Positions 1-9,309 are shown, numbered from the stretch's first letter. The stretch: 64,000 nucleotides of DNA from Synechococcus sp. WH 7805 (GCF_000153285.1 NZ_CH724168.1:2557167-2621166); one strand, 5' to 3'. Notes: generated by a model from the sequence alone, not told the origin. Program-made: numbers and translations.

Positions 1-2
1 GC

Positions 3-1010
3 ACCGCTTACGCCAATTTCGCGGTCACTGATTGTGACTTGCTCATTGCTGTGGGAGCGCGTTTCGACGATCGCGTGACCGGCAAGCTCGACACCTTCGC
101 CCCCCGGGCACGGGTGATCCATTTTGAGATCGACCCTGCTGAAATCGGCAAGAACAGGCGAGCGGATGTGGCCGTGCTCGGGGACGTCGGGGCCAGCTTG
201 GCTGCTCTGGTGGAACTGAGCCTGCAACAGGGACATGAACCTCGCACCGCAGCCTGGCTCGAAAGGATCAAGGACTGGAAACAGCGTTATCCCCTAACAA
301 TCCCTCCTGCTGAAGGATCGATCTACCCCCAGGAGGTTCTTCTGGCGGTCAGAGATCTGGCGTCCGATGCCATCGTCACCACCGATGTGGGGCAGCATCA
401 GATGTGGGCTGCCCAGTACCTGCGCAATGGCCCCCGAGGCTGGATCAGCAGTGCGGGTCTGGGAACGATGGGATTTGGCATGCCTGCGGCACTCGGCGCC
501 CAGGTGGCCTGTCCCGATCGGAGGGTCGTGTGTATCGCAGGCGACGCCAGTATTCTGATGAACATTCAGGAGCTCGGCACGCTCGCGCAGTACGACTTGC
601 CCGTGAAAGTGGTGATCGTGAACAACCACTGGCAAGGCATGGTCCGGCAGTGGCAAGAAAGCTTCTATGACGAGCGATATTCAGCATCCGACATGCTGAG
701 AGGAATGCCGGATTTCGAGATGCTGGCGCGCTCCTTCGGCGTTGAGGGACTCAAAATTGTTGAACGTGCCGAGCTCAAGTCGGGACTGGCTGCAGCCCTC
801 GCCTCACCCCATCCCACGATTGTTGATGTGCATGTCCGACGGGGGGAGAACTGCTATCCGATGGTGCCACCGGGATGCAGCAACGCCCAGATGGTTGGTT
901 TACCCTCTCATCCTGAATTGGCCATGGATACCCAACGCAACTGTCCAGCTTGTGGTGCCGTCACCTCCAGTGATCACCGTTTCTGCCCTTCCTGTGGCAG
1001 TGCTCTGTGA
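3..1010 (+). CDS. ilvB: Acetolactate synthase large subunit, C-terminal part (partial)
   Basis: The reading frame is open from the window edge, so the start lies upstream. The visible part covers the central and C-terminal thiamine-diphosphate-binding domains of acetolactate synthase, which makes the first common intermediate of valine, leucine and isoleucine. Recognisable blocks are [13 protein letters not shown] near the edge, [12 protein letters not shown], and the ThDP/Mg motif GDASILMN followed by [10 protein letters not shown]. Unusually, the end carries a CPAC-x10-CPSC double-knuckle zinc-ribbon-like tail after the normal end of the fold. The next gene starts within the stop codon (TGATG). 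The identification is secure; the role of the tail is unknown. Confidence 0.95.
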   Translation, partial: TAYANFAVTDCDLLIAVGARFDDRVTGKLDTFAPRARVIHFEIDPAEIGKNRRADVAVLGDVGASLAALVELSLQQGHEPRTAAWLERIKDWKQRYPLTIPPAEGSIYPQEVLLAVRDLASDAIVTTDVGQHQMWAAQYLRNGPRGWISSAGLGTMGFGMPAALGAQVACPDRRVVCIAGDASILMNIQELGTLAQYDLPVKVVIVNNHWQGMVRQWQESFYDERYSASDMLRGMPDFEMLARSFGVEGLKIVERAELKSGLAAALASPHPTIVDVHVRRGENCYPMVPPGCSNAQMVGLPSHPELAMDTQRNCPACGAVTSSDHRFCPSCGSAL

Positions 1011-1366
1011 TGGGGCGTCATGTCCTGGGTGTTGCACTGGCGCTCATGCTGCTTTTGATTCAGCCCCTGCTCACCCAGGCCGCTGAAGTTCTTCAGGTTC
1101 GTGAAGCCACGCTTCTGCAGGTCGGTGATCGCAACCGCAATTACAGCGTTCGCTTGGCTTGTATCGAGGTGTCCCCGGAGGACCAGCAACTGGCCGTCGA
1201 CTGGTTGCGCCGGACACTACCCCGTCGCCGACGCGTCAATCTTCGTCCGGAAGGAAGTGTCGATGGTGTGCTCCTTGCACGGGTGACGCCGATCGGTGTT
1301 GAACAGGATCTGGGTGCTGCTCTGGTGGATGAGGGCCTGGCCCACGCCACCTGTCCCCCTGCTTGA
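1010..1366 (+). CDS. Small exported staphylococcal nuclease-like (SNase) protein
   Basis: A 118-residue protein with an N-terminal signal peptide (hydrophobic segment ending in TQAA, about residues 1-24). The rest resembles the thermonuclease/SNase OB fold: VRLACIEVSPED, then WLRRTLP, then DGVLLARV and LVDEGLAHA. In active SNases the block before the last strand is usually DRYGR; here it reads SVDGV, so the second catalytic Arg appears lost and activity is doubtful. The ATG at 1010 overlaps the ilvB stop as TGATG; a GTG one codon earlier is possible. Translation is likely coupled to ilvB. The fold assignment is by motif only. Confidence 0.6.
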   Translation: MGRHVLGVALALMLLLIQPLLTQAAEVLQVREATLLQVGDRNRNYSVRLACIEVSPEDQQLAVDWLRRTLPRRRRVNLRPEGSVDGVLLARVTPIGVEQDLGAALVDEGLAHATCPPA

Positions 1367-1367
1367 G

Positions 1368-1595
1368 ATGGCGCGCAACCGAATCGCCTCCGGCATCGTG
1401 ATGGTCCCGTGCTTCCTGCTCGGGTCGGCATTCTTCAGTACAGCGATCTGGGGGGATGCTGCCTCCGGCAATCGACCGCTTGCTCTGGGTATGGGAGCTC
1501 TGCTTGTTCTCGCCGGTTGTCTCGCCTTGCTGATTCAGGGGGATGCTCCAGACACACCGCAAGATCCTGTGACAAAACCCGACGATCCAGTCTGA
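1368..1595 (+). CDS. Small two-helix membrane protein, unknown function
   Basis: A 75-residue hypothetical protein. Two hydrophobic segments (about residues 8-28 and 40-58) are followed by a short Pro/Asp-rich polar tail. The ATG at 1368 lies one base after the stop of the SNase-like gene, which suggests one transcript with it and ilvB. A longer in-frame extension upstream runs through the preceding gene and is less likely. No family was recognised. Confidence 0.55.
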   Translation: MARNRIASGIVMVPCFLLGSAFFSTAIWGDAASGNRPLALGMGALLVLAGCLALLIQGDAPDTPQDPVTKPDDPV

Positions 1596-1629
1596 AATCT
1601 CTACGTTCAAAACCTGGGTGCGTTTTGTC

Positions 1630-2886
1630 ATGACCCATCCTTCTCAAGCACCTTCCAAGGTCCCTGCATCGGATGAACCCATTGCGGAGTCTCCTCCCGA
1701 GGAGTGTGTGGGTGGTCAGCCGCCTTTCGTTCGCTTCCTGCAATCCGGCTTTGTGCTTCTGGCCACAGTGATCGGTTGCCAGGCCTTATCAGCCAGTGCC
1801 TCCTCGAGATCCTCTGTGGTTGCCATTTCGAACGGTGGTGGCTCTGGCGCGAATGCTGAATTCATGGCGGGGTTTGCTGTCGGTCTGGATCAGGTCAGGG
1901 CGTGTGGCGTAGATCCTGCATCCGTTGACTGGTTGTCGGTTGCTCCAGGAGATGATCCATCGGCTCTTCTTGGCCAACAGGTGTCTGTGTTGGTGGCGCC
2001 TTTCTCCGCTGATCTGTCCATCTATGCCCAGCTCGCAAGCCAGCGCAAGCTTGGGGTTCTACTGCCCTATCAGCGTGGAGAATCCCTCAGGAGCCTTGCT
2101 GAACTGGATCCTGAAGGACGCCTCCATCCGGTTGTTCCTCCGTATCAGCAGGATCTCAATCAACTGATCGGTGACCTTCTCGACCAGGGCATTCGCAGGG
2201 TGATGGTGGTGGCCGATCCGACTGATCGGAGTGCCGATCAAGCGGAGAGTTTTGTTTCGGCCTTCCAGGGGGATGGCGGAATTGTGGACTCTTACGAACC
2301 ATCCCTGGTACAGACGGTCAGTGCAGATGATGCGGCCGCTCTGGAACGGTTGTTCAAGGATGTGTCCTGGAAGGGACCTCAGGCCATCGTTTTGGCCGCG
2401 GCTCATGACAGTGTCCTGGCTCAGAAACTGGATCGAGCTCAAGCTTCGGGCCGTCTCGGACAACGTCCTGAGGCCCTACTTCGGGTTTGGTTGCTGCCTC
2501 ATCACCGCGTCAGCGATCTGTCTGAACGTTCCTGGCCACAGCTCATTCTCGATCAGCCCGCCCATGGCCCCGGTTGGGGTGACTTTGCGTCCATCTATCG
2601 CCGTTCACGTGGGGAACAGCCCACTCTTTTGGCGGCGTCTGGGTTCGATACCGCACGGCTGGTGGCTCTCTCCTCTCTGGCCCCACCACCGGTTTCAACG
2701 GAGGGAACCCGGGACCCGCTGGGTTGGCTGGATCCTGCCCAAGAGCCGACACTCCTTTGTGATGCGATTGAGGATCGTCTTGGCGGACAGCCCGTGCGTC
2801 TGATTGGTGCGGCAAGCGATCTGGTGCTGCGCCCTGGACAGTCTCCTTCAGGGCAAGCCACCATCCGCCGGATCCCCGGTCGGTAG
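1630..2886 (+). CDS. Periplasmic binding protein-like (type I) protein
   Basis: 418 residues from the ATG at 1630; a GTG four codons earlier is also in frame. After a polar leader of about 35 residues comes a hydrophobic segment ending TVIGCQA, which may be a lipobox or a membrane anchor. The rest looks like a two-lobed amino-acid or leucine-type periplasmic binding fold: VAISNGG near the start, VSVLVAPFSADL, then RRVMVVADPTDRSADQAESF at the start of the second lobe and QAIVLAAAHDS. No permease or ATPase is adjacent, so the ligand cannot be predicted. It may be a cell-wall (LpoA-like) or sensor version of the fold rather than a transporter component. Confidence 0.55.
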   Translation: MTHPSQAPSKVPASDEPIAESPPEECVGGQPPFVRFLQSGFVLLATVIGCQALSASASSRSSVVAISNGGGSGANAEFMAGFAVGLDQVRACGVDPASVDWLSVAPGDDPSALLGQQVSVLVAPFSADLSIYAQLASQRKLGVLLPYQRGESLRSLAELDPEGRLHPVVPPYQQDLNQLIGDLLDQGIRRVMVVADPTDRSADQAESFVSAFQGDGGIVDSYEPSLVQTVSADDAAALERLFKDVSWKGPQAIVLAAAHDSVLAQKLDRAQASGRLGQRPEALLRVWLLPHHRVSDLSERSWPQLILDQPAHGPGWGDFASIYRRSRGEQPTLLAASGFDTARLVALSSLAPPPVSTEGTRDPLGWLDPAQEPTLLCDAIEDRLGGQPVRLIGAASDLVLRPGQSPSGQATIRRIPGR

Positions 2887-2920
2887 GTTTTCAAGGGGGA
2901 CGACTCGGGAGAGTGGACTT

Positions 2921-4588
2921 GTGCTGAGGCTGAGCGAGCTCCGTCTGGAGCTTGATCACACGGATGAGGATCTGGAACAAGCTGTTCTTCGCTGCCTGAA
3001 AATTTCACGGGAGCGCCTGCTCGAGTGCCATCTGGTGAAACGCAGCATTGATGCGCGGCGTCGCGATCGGATTCGCCTGATCTACAGCGTTGACGTGCAG
3101 GTGCGCGGAGAGGACGCCCTTCTGCGTCGGTTCGCTCAGGATCGCAGGATCCGTCGCAGCCCTGATGAGCGCTACCACTACGTCGCGCAGGCTCCTGCGT
3201 CCCCCTGCGCGGGTGGTCCGCTTCGTCCTGTTGTGATCGGCGCTGGCCCGTGTGGTTATTTTGCGGCACTTCTGCTCGCTCAGATGGGCTTTCGGCCTCT
3301 TCTGCTGGAGCGGGGGCAGCCAGTGAAGCAGCGCAGTGCCGACACATTTGGATTCTGGAGAAGGACCTCGGCGTTTCAGCCAGAATCCAATGTGCAGTTC
3401 GGTGAGGGAGGGGCAGGAACCTTCTCCGACGGAAAGCTCTACAGCCAGGTGAGTGATCCTGCCCACTACGGCAGGAAAGTGCTGGAGGAACTTGTTGCCT
3501 GCGGTGCCAACAGTGAGATCCTCACTCTGCATCGCCCCCATATCGGTACCTTCAAACTTGCCACCGTGGTGAGGGGCTTGCGGTCACGGATCGAAGCGCT
3601 GGGAGGTGAAGTGCGCTTTGGAAGCCGGGTGGATGCACTGGAGATCGAACCAGGATCATCGTCCGCCATGAAACCGTTGCAGCTCTCCGGAGTGAGGCTT
3701 TCTGATGGCACGCATCTGGCTTGTGACCAGCTGGTTCTGGCGCCGGGACATTCGGCCAGAGATACCTTCGAGATGTTGGAACGTGTTGGCGTTGCACTGG
3801 AACGCAAACCGTTCGCCGTAGGTGTTCGAATCGAACATCCTCAAGCCCTAATCGATCGCGCCCGCTGGGGAGACTGCGCCGGTCACCCGTTGCTCGGTGC
3901 CGCCGAATACAAGCTTGTTCATCACGCCAGCAACGGTCGGTGCGTCTACAGCTTCTGCATGTGCCCCGGCGGATTTGTGGTGGGTGCGACCTCGGAGGCG
4001 GGCCGTGTCGTGACGAACGGCATGAGCCAACACTCCCGCAATGAGCGCAATGCCAACAGTGGGCTCGTGATCCCGGTCATGGACGATGACCTGGAACCCC
4101 ATGCCCGCTTCCTGGGTGATCCCTTGGCGGGTATGGCGTTTCAACGTGCACTTGAAAGCCGCGCCTTCGACCTGGGAGGAGGCGATTACAGCGCCCCTAT
4201 CCAGCGCTTGGAAGACTTCCTCAAGGGCCGTGCGTCCAAGGACATCGGCTCTGTGGTCCCGTCCTGCCAACCAGGTGTACGTCCTGCAGATCTCGCCGAA
4301 CTGCTGCCAGAAACGATGATTGCTGCATTCAGGGAGGCCCTGCCGGCCTTCGCGGATCAACTCCCCGGATATGACCACCCTGATGCCGTGCTCACTGCCG
4401 TCGAAACGCGCACATCGTCTCCACTGCGCATCCCGCGCGATGAGGCGTTGGAGTCGATCAATGTTGCGGGTTTGACTCCCGCCGGTGAAGGTGCGGGGTT
4501 CGCGGGGGGAATCCTGTCCGCCGCGATTGACGGGATCCGGGTCGCTGAAGCTGTGGCTTTGCGCCTTTTGGAACGACCCTCGAACTGA
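2921..4588 (+). CDS. FAD-dependent dehydrogenase, COG2509 type
   Basis: 555 residues from the GTG at 2921 (VLRLSELRLEL), 34 bp after the preceding gene. The N-terminal ~90 residues form a small basic domain with LKISRERLLECHLVKRS. Then comes a Rossmann FAD motif GAGPCGYFAALLLAQMG and LLERG, and later the C-terminal FAD contact GEGAGFAGGILSAA. PESNVQFGEGGAGTFSDGKL and the YSFCMCPGGFV block are typical of this uncharacterised NAD(FAD)-utilising dehydrogenase family. The substrate is unknown. The family is widely conserved in bacteria, usually at 530-560 residues, so the protein is full length. Confidence 0.8.
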   Translation: MLRLSELRLELDHTDEDLEQAVLRCLKISRERLLECHLVKRSIDARRRDRIRLIYSVDVQVRGEDALLRRFAQDRRIRRSPDERYHYVAQAPASPCAGGPLRPVVIGAGPCGYFAALLLAQMGFRPLLLERGQPVKQRSADTFGFWRRTSAFQPESNVQFGEGGAGTFSDGKLYSQVSDPAHYGRKVLEELVACGANSEILTLHRPHIGTFKLATVVRGLRSRIEALGGEVRFGSRVDALEIEPGSSSAMKPLQLSGVRLSDGTHLACDQLVLAPGHSARDTFEMLERVGVALERKPFAVGVRIEHPQALIDRARWGDCAGHPLLGAAEYKLVHHASNGRCVYSFCMCPGGFVVGATSEAGRVVTNGMSQHSRNERNANSGLVIPVMDDDLEPHARFLGDPLAGMAFQRALESRAFDLGGGDYSAPIQRLEDFLKGRASKDIGSVVPSCQPGVRPADLAELLPETMIAAFREALPAFADQLPGYDHPDAVLTAVETRTSSPLRIPRDEALESINVAGLTPAGEGAGFAGGILSAAIDGIRVAEAVALRLLERPSN

Positions 4589-4600
4589 CCCTGGCTGAAT

Positions 4601-5425
4601 TCAGGCCGCGGCCTGACCGACGATGCCACTCCATTGGACCGCCTTGACCTGGTCGCGTCGCCAGGAGTGGAAGAGGTCCGGTTCGCCGACAGTACAAAGA
4701 GGACACAAGCTGATCCTGTCAGCTTGCAGGCCCCAGTCCACCAGCTGGGAGAAGGCGGCCCTGCGGATGTCGAGGCGATAGTGACCGTCCTGGGGATCAT
4801 CACGAATGATTCCGTCCTGTTCCAGGGCCTGGAAAGATGCCTGCCGGCTCCCTAACGAGGCTCCAACTTTCTCAGCCACAGCCTCTTCAACCTGATAAAG
4901 CTCACCGCTCACGGCAGGACCCATCGCAACCAGGAGGCGGTCTTTTCGGGCACCCAGTGCTTCCAGTTGAGAGACCGCTTCCGGAAGAATCCTGCTGGCC
5001 ACGCCTCGCCATCCGGCGTGACAGGCCGAGGCGTGACCGGTGTCCGGATCGGCAATCAGTACAGGCGTGCAGTCAGCACCGCAGACCCAGAGACTTTGCC
5101 CGCCTTGATCGCTCACCAGCCCATCGGCCTCAGGCCAGGGTGATTCAGTCGCTTTCGAGGCTGGCAGAACGACGTTGCCATGCACTTGTTGAGGACGGTG
5201 CACACTGGCGCCCGCTGAGAGGTAGCCGGCGAGTTCATCAGGTCCCCGGCCCTGCCAGCGCCGGGTGAAAAAACCATGTTCAAACCCCGCTGCGTGCAGG
5301 AGGTCAGAGGTGAGGTAATACCCCCCGTAACAGCCGACCCATGTCCACTGCTCGAGAACATTGAAGCAGCGGTCAGGGCTCTGGAAGGGTCCGCCATTGC
5401 AGTCGTTGGTTTTGATTGGATCCAC
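4601..5425 (-). CDS. pgeF: Laccase-domain (YfiH/PgeF) polyphenol oxidase-family protein
   Basis: 274 residues, GTG start 2 bp after the stop of the Tab2-family gene. It has the three metal/catalytic positions of the YfiH family: QQVHGN (His82), GADCTPVLIADP (Cys119) and ACHAGWRG (His136). Members of this family act as purine nucleoside phosphorylase/adenosine deaminase-like enzymes and were also described as peptidoglycan-editing factors; which activity applies here cannot be told from sequence. It is last in a minus-strand operon after rps1-like and tab2-like genes. It converges with the COG2509 gene with 12 bp between. Confidence 0.85.
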   Translation of the reverse strand: MDPIKTNDCNGGPFQSPDRCFNVLEQWTWVGCYGGYYLTSDLLHAAGFEHGFFTRRWQGRGPDELAGYLSAGASVHRPQQVHGNVVLPASKATESPWPEADGLVSDQGGQSLWVCGADCTPVLIADPDTGHASACHAGWRGVASRILPEAVSQLEALGARKDRLLVAMGPAVSGELYQVEEAVAEKVGASLGSRQASFQALEQDGIIRDDPQDGHYRLDIRRAAFSQLVDWGLQADRISLCPLCTVGEPDLFHSWRRDQVKAVQWSGIVGQAAA

Positions 5426-5427
5426 GC

Positions 5428-6342
5428 TCAGATCTCGGGTCGATCTCTGAGCATCCAGAAGCCATCAAACCGTTGGCTGTCCGGTGTGGTCTGTACGGAG
5501 ATGAACTGAAGGCCGCGGCCCCTGCTGACCGAGTCCATGAGGGCCTCACGGCACTGATTCGCCTCCATCTGGCCAAGGTCGCTGACCAGCCAACTGTCAT
5601 CCTGTCCGGCGTCAAGCACCAGTTGCTGGTTGCTTACTCGCAATCGGACCGGTTCCAGGCCTCCAAGCCAGCCAGCCAGCGCCAGGGCGCGGGTTTGGCT
5701 GAAGAGGCGCAGGCCTGGAACCGGCAGCTCAGGATCCATCCCCTCTGGAATCGGAAGCAGATCGTTGAATCCCATGGGCCATTCGCCGGCTTCAAGCAGA
5801 CTTCCCAAAGGCAGGGCTGCCCAGCACCAGGCGTCTCCCCGAACGGCCTCAGGCAAGGGCAATGGAGGCGTGGCAATCGGTGCAGGAGGTGGAGCGATCG
5901 GGCCGGCCATGAACCCCTCATCCAGGGGATACACGCTGCGCTCTCGCTCCTCCAGCCAGTCGAGGAGTGCATAGGTTCTCCGGCTTGGAATCATCTCCAG
6001 ACCCAGCTCGCTGGCTGCGCGTTGCACCATCGTGCGCATCGCGCTGCGCCAAGTGCGCAATCGTTTGGGCTGTAACCATCCCTGTTCGTTGGCTGCGGTC
6101 AGGGCTTCGCGAAGTGCGGAAGTTAGCCAGGTGGAGTTCACATCTCCTGCCGGACAGCGCTTTTCAAAGCGGAAACAGACCGGCTCTGTCGGGGTAGGAG
6201 TGCTTGTGATCAGAAGTTCCCATCGCTTCTTCCCATCGGCTTCCAGGATCGGTCTCGAATAGAAATCAAGTTCCCAGTCAGCCTGTTTCTGGGCCGAGGA
6301 TTGCTCTCCATTGTTCCCGGCTGTCTGCGGAGCGGTGATCAT
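5428..6342 (-). CDS. Tab2/Atab2-family RNA-binding protein
   Basis: 304 residues. The N-terminal WELDFYSRPI followed by KKRWELLI is the hallmark of the Tab2/Atab2 (DUF1092) family, known in algae and plants for activating translation of psaB and other photosystem mRNAs in chloroplasts; cyanobacterial members are conserved but less studied. The middle has FRFEKRCPAGDVNS and the RRTYALLDWLEERE block; the C-terminal WLVSDLGQMEAN and DGFWMLRD are also typical. The start ATG overlaps the stop of the S1-like gene (ATGA), so the two are translationally coupled. The link with a ribosomal S1 homologue fits a job in translation. Confidence 0.85.
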   Translation of the reverse strand: MITAPQTAGNNGEQSSAQKQADWELDFYSRPILEADGKKRWELLITSTPTPTEPVCFRFEKRCPAGDVNSTWLTSALREALTAANEQGWLQPKRLRTWRSAMRTMVQRAASELGLEMIPSRRTYALLDWLEERERSVYPLDEGFMAGPIAPPPAPIATPPLPLPEAVRGDAWCWAALPLGSLLEAGEWPMGFNDLLPIPEGMDPELPVPGLRLFSQTRALALAGWLGGLEPVRLRVSNQQLVLDAGQDDSWLVSDLGQMEANQCREALMDSVSRGRGLQFISVQTTPDSQRFDGFWMLRDRPEI

Positions 6343-7631
6343 CCAGCTGACTGTTCCTGTTGCCTGAGGACGTTACGAGCTCTGTTGGCGCGATCGGTCG
6401 CTTCTTCCATCACTCCATCACGATTGATGAGGAGCTCGCCAGGCTGCCCTTCAAGCATGGCCGTGTTGAGGGCGATGCGTCCCCGTCCGGGATCTAGCTC
6501 AGTGATCAGCGCCTTGACGGAGTCACCATGATCGAAGACTTCCCGTATTGATCGCAGACTGCCGCCGGTGATCATCGACTGGTGAAGAAGTCCGCTGATG
6601 CCGCCGAGATCGATAAAGAGTCCATAGGGCTTGACTGCGGCCACATGGCCCTCCACCAGCTGACCGACTTCGAGTTCGGCGAAGCGGGCCGCTGTTGCAG
6701 CCTTTTTCTCGGACAGCACAAGCTTGCGTGTGTCGGGATTGACCTCTAAGAAGGCGACGCCAAGGGTCTTGCCAACAAGCGCTTCATGGTTCTCGCCATC
6801 CTGAAGCTGGGATCTGGGGATGAATCCACGTAGACCCTCGAGATCACAGGTGACGCCTCCACGGTTGAAACCACTGACCTTCACCTGGGCAACCTTGCCC
6901 TCCTTCTCGAGCTGCTTCACCTTGTCCCAGCTTTGACGCAGTGCCAGGGCCCTGCAGCTGATGGTGACCATGCCGTCGGCATTCTGCTCCCGAGTCACCA
7001 GCACCTGGATCTCGAGGCCTTTCGGGAAACGTTCCTTGAGATTTGTGATTACTCCCAGCCCGCACTCGCTCTTCGGCATGAAGCCAGGCGCTTTACCACC
7101 GATGTCGACATACACACCATCGCTTTCCATCCCGATCACCGTTCCTGTGACCACCTCGCCTGTGGTGCCGATGGGTTCGTTCTCGTCCAGGGCAGCCAGG
7201 AAGGCATCCTCGTCAAAGTCGAAATCATCAACACTGCGCTGAAGCCCTCCTGGGGCCTGCTGCATTTGAGCAGGCTTCCGGCGAGGCTCAGACCCACCCA
7301 TGAGATCGGCCATGGTCATGCCGCCGAAATCGTCGTGATCGGGTGATCGGCTCGCCTGGGGTTCCGCTGTGCGGGGAGCTGCAGGCACGGCTGCCTGGGG
7401 AGGCGGTGCAAGGGACGTCCCGGCTTCACGGGCCGCCTGCTCGAGCTGTTCTGCCTTCGCTGCCGCCGCATCTGCCGCAGCTCTGGCTTCTTCGGCTTCC
7501 CGGCGGAGACGGTCTTGCTCCTCACGCTTGCTGATGTGCATCACCTGCAAGGGCTTCTTCGGCGGCTGAGGGGAGGGAGTCAATGCCTTAGGGGATTCTT
7601 CAGATGAATTTTGACGTTCTGTGCCGGCCAT
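6339..7631 (-). CDS. rps1b: Ribosomal protein S1-like protein with three S1 domains
   Basis: 430 residues. The first ~150 are low complexity: an Ala/Glu-rich stretch with heptad character (about 35-70) predicts a coiled coil, then acidic FDFDEDAFLAALDENEP. Three S1 (OB-fold) RNA-binding repeats follow: VVTGTVIGMESDGVYVDIGG, VAQVKVSGFNRGGVTCDLEG and VEGHVAAVKPYGLFIDLGG. Cyanobacteria usually carry a main S1 and a second S1-like protein that binds mRNA leaders independently of Shine-Dalgarno pairing; the long N-terminal extension suggests the second type, hence the tentative symbol. It is first in the operon with tab2-like and pgeF genes and divergent from the creatininase gene. Confidence 0.8.
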   Translation of the reverse strand: MAGTERQNSSEESPKALTPSPQPPKKPLQVMHISKREEQDRLRREAEEARAAADAAAAKAEQLEQAAREAGTSLAPPPQAAVPAAPRTAEPQASRSPDHDDFGGMTMADLMGGSEPRRKPAQMQQAPGGLQRSVDDFDFDEDAFLAALDENEPIGTTGEVVTGTVIGMESDGVYVDIGGKAPGFMPKSECGLGVITNLKERFPKGLEIQVLVTREQNADGMVTISCRALALRQSWDKVKQLEKEGKVAQVKVSGFNRGGVTCDLEGLRGFIPRSQLQDGENHEALVGKTLGVAFLEVNPDTRKLVLSEKKAATAARFAELEVGQLVEGHVAAVKPYGLFIDLGGISGLLHQSMITGGSLRSIREVFDHGDSVKALITELDPGRGRIALNTAMLEGQPGELLINRDGVMEEATDRANRARNVLRQQEQSAG

Positions 7632-7682
7632 GGGACCCGTCGTCCTTGATCAGCCACTTTGACAGGAAATGGTGAAGTGCCG

Positions 7683-8528
7683 ATGGAATGCTCGGACTCC
7701 CGCGGGTCGCGACGGCTTGATTTTCTGCATTGGCCTGATGCCGCGTCAGGGCTGAAAGCTCACCGTTCAACGCTGGTCTGGCCATTCGGAGCCCTGGAAC
7801 AGCACGGCCCTCAGCTGCCTCTCGCCACAGATGCTCTCTTCGCGGAGCAGATCCTCAACAGGGTGCTGGAGTCACTCCCTGCCCAATGGCCGATCTGGTC
7901 CCTCCCGCCTCAGTCCATCGGTCTGTCTCCTGAACACCGCGGCTTTCCTGGAACCCTGAGCCTCAGTGCCGACCTGCTGATCCGGTTGGTCGTGGAGGTG
8001 GGGGAGCAGTTGGCGGACCAGGAGGTGAAGCGACTTGTGCTGTTCAACGCTCATGGTGGGCAGATTGGATTGCTTCAGACCGCGGCCAGGGAACTGGCGG
8101 TTCGGGCTCCTTCGATGGCCGTGCTCCCCTGCTTTCTGTGGAGTGGGGTCCCTGGGCTCGAGGCCTTGATCCCGCGCCAGGAGCTGCAGAACGGATTGCA
8201 CGCAGGGTTGGCAGAAACAAGTCTCATGCTGGCGCTTGCCCCTGATCTCGTTGGCGTGGAGCGCCCCTGCGACGGCCTTCAATTCTCCACGCCTCCTCCC
8301 GACGGATGGAGCCTCGAGGGTGCCGCCCCTTGTGCCTGGTTCACAGCCGACATCAGTCACAGCGGAGTTGTCGGAGACAGCCGTGGGGCCGACGCATTCC
8401 TTGGGCAGCGTCTGCGTGAGGTCCTGATTGAGCACTGGACCGGCCTCTTCAAAAGCCTGATGACTTCTGACTGGCCGCCCTCTGCCGACGCCAGGCGTGT
8501 GAGAGGACCATCAACCGAACATCCATAG
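7683..8528 (+). CDS. Creatininase-family amidohydrolase
   Basis: 281 residues from the ATG at 7683; a TTG at 7659 would add eight. Metal-binding and catalytic blocks of the creatinine amidohydrolase family are clear: WPFGALEQHGPQLPLATDAL (Glu/His/Asp ligands), FNAHGGQ and AGLAETSLMLAL. Family members open cyclic amides or act in riboflavin/F420 and mycofactocin pathways; the substrate here is not known. It lies just upstream of the alkane genes, with about 50 bp between, in the same direction. Confidence 0.8.
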   Translation: MECSDSRGSRRLDFLHWPDAASGLKAHRSTLVWPFGALEQHGPQLPLATDALFAEQILNRVLESLPAQWPIWSLPPQSIGLSPEHRGFPGTLSLSADLLIRLVVEVGEQLADQEVKRLVLFNAHGGQIGLLQTAARELAVRAPSMAVLPCFLWSGVPGLEALIPRQELQNGLHAGLAETSLMLALAPDLVGVERPCDGLQFSTPPPDGWSLEGAAPCAWFTADISHSGVVGDSRGADAFLGQRLREVLIEHWTGLFKSLMTSDWPPSADARRVRGPSTEHP

Positions 8529-8577
8529 TGGGTTGCACTAGTTACAGTCAGTCGCATCGATGAATACGGAAAGATCC

Positions 8578-9309
8578 ATGCCGACCCCTGTCACCTCCGA
8601 GGTCGCCGTCCTTGACGAGCAGGCTGGGTCCGCTTCGCTGCTCCCCGACTTTTCCAGCGAAGCCTATAAAGACGCTTACAGCCGGATCAATGCGATCGTG
8701 ATTGAAGGTGAGCAAGAAGCTCATGACAACTACATCTCACTGGGCACATTGATCCCTGATCAGGCCGATGAACTGGCTCGCCTCGCCAGAATGGAAATGA
8801 AGCACATGAAAGGATTCACATCCTGCGGACGCAATCTGGGTGTTGACGCAGACATGCCTTTCGCAAAAACTTTCTTCGCTCCCCTTCATGGCAATTTTCA
8901 GACGGCTCTGAAGGACGGAAAAGTTGTGACCTGTCTGCTCATACAGGCGTTGCTGATTGAAGCTTTCGCAATCTCCGCATATCACATCTACATACCAGTT
9001 GCTGATCCGTTTGCACGCAAGATCACTGAGGGTGTGGTGAAGGATGAATACACCCATCTCAATTATGGTCAAGAGTGGTTGAAGGCCAATTTCGACGCAA
9101 GCCGCGAGGAATTGATGGAAGCCAACAAAGTGAATTTGCCGCTGATCCGTTCAATGCTCGAGCAGGTGGCCGAGGATGCCGCTGTCCTCAAAATGGAGAA
9201 GGAAGATCTGATTGAGGATTTCCTGATCGCTTACCAAGAGGCGCTTGAACAGATTGGATTCACCTCGAGAGATATCGCTCGGATGGCTGCTGCGGCACTC
9301 GCGGTCTGA
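8578..9309 (+). CDS. ado: Aldehyde-deformylating oxygenase (alkane synthesis)
   Basis: 243 residues from the ATG at 8578, the same length and N-terminus as the well-studied marine picocyanobacterial enzyme; an ATG at 8560 would add six residues. A GGAAAG box precedes 8578. The ferritin-like di-iron ligands are all present: Glu45 (IEGEQEAHD), Glu73 and His76 (MEMKH), Glu128 (LLIEAF), Glu157 and His160 ([10 protein letters not shown]). The enzyme converts fatty aldehydes to alkanes (mainly pentadecane/heptadecane) plus formate. The acyl-ACP reductase that supplies the aldehyde follows 137 bp downstream. Confidence 0.96.
   Translation: MPTPVTSEVAVLDEQAGSASLLPDFSSEAYKDAYSRINAIVIEGEQEAHDNYISLGTLIPDQADELARLARMEMKHMKGFTSCGRNLGVDADMPFAKTFFAPLHGNFQTALKDGKVVTCLLIQALLIEAFAISAYHIYIPVADPFARKITEGVVKDEYTHLNYGQEWLKANFDASREELMEANKVNLPLIRSMLEQVAEDAAVLKMEKEDLIEDFLIAYQEALEQIGFTSRDIARMAAAALAV

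Noticed and set aside
1630..4588. COG2509 gene starting at 2804, overlapping the binding-protein gene
   Set aside because: The extra 39 residues are in another frame of the preceding gene and have no family pattern; the GTG at 2921 fits better.
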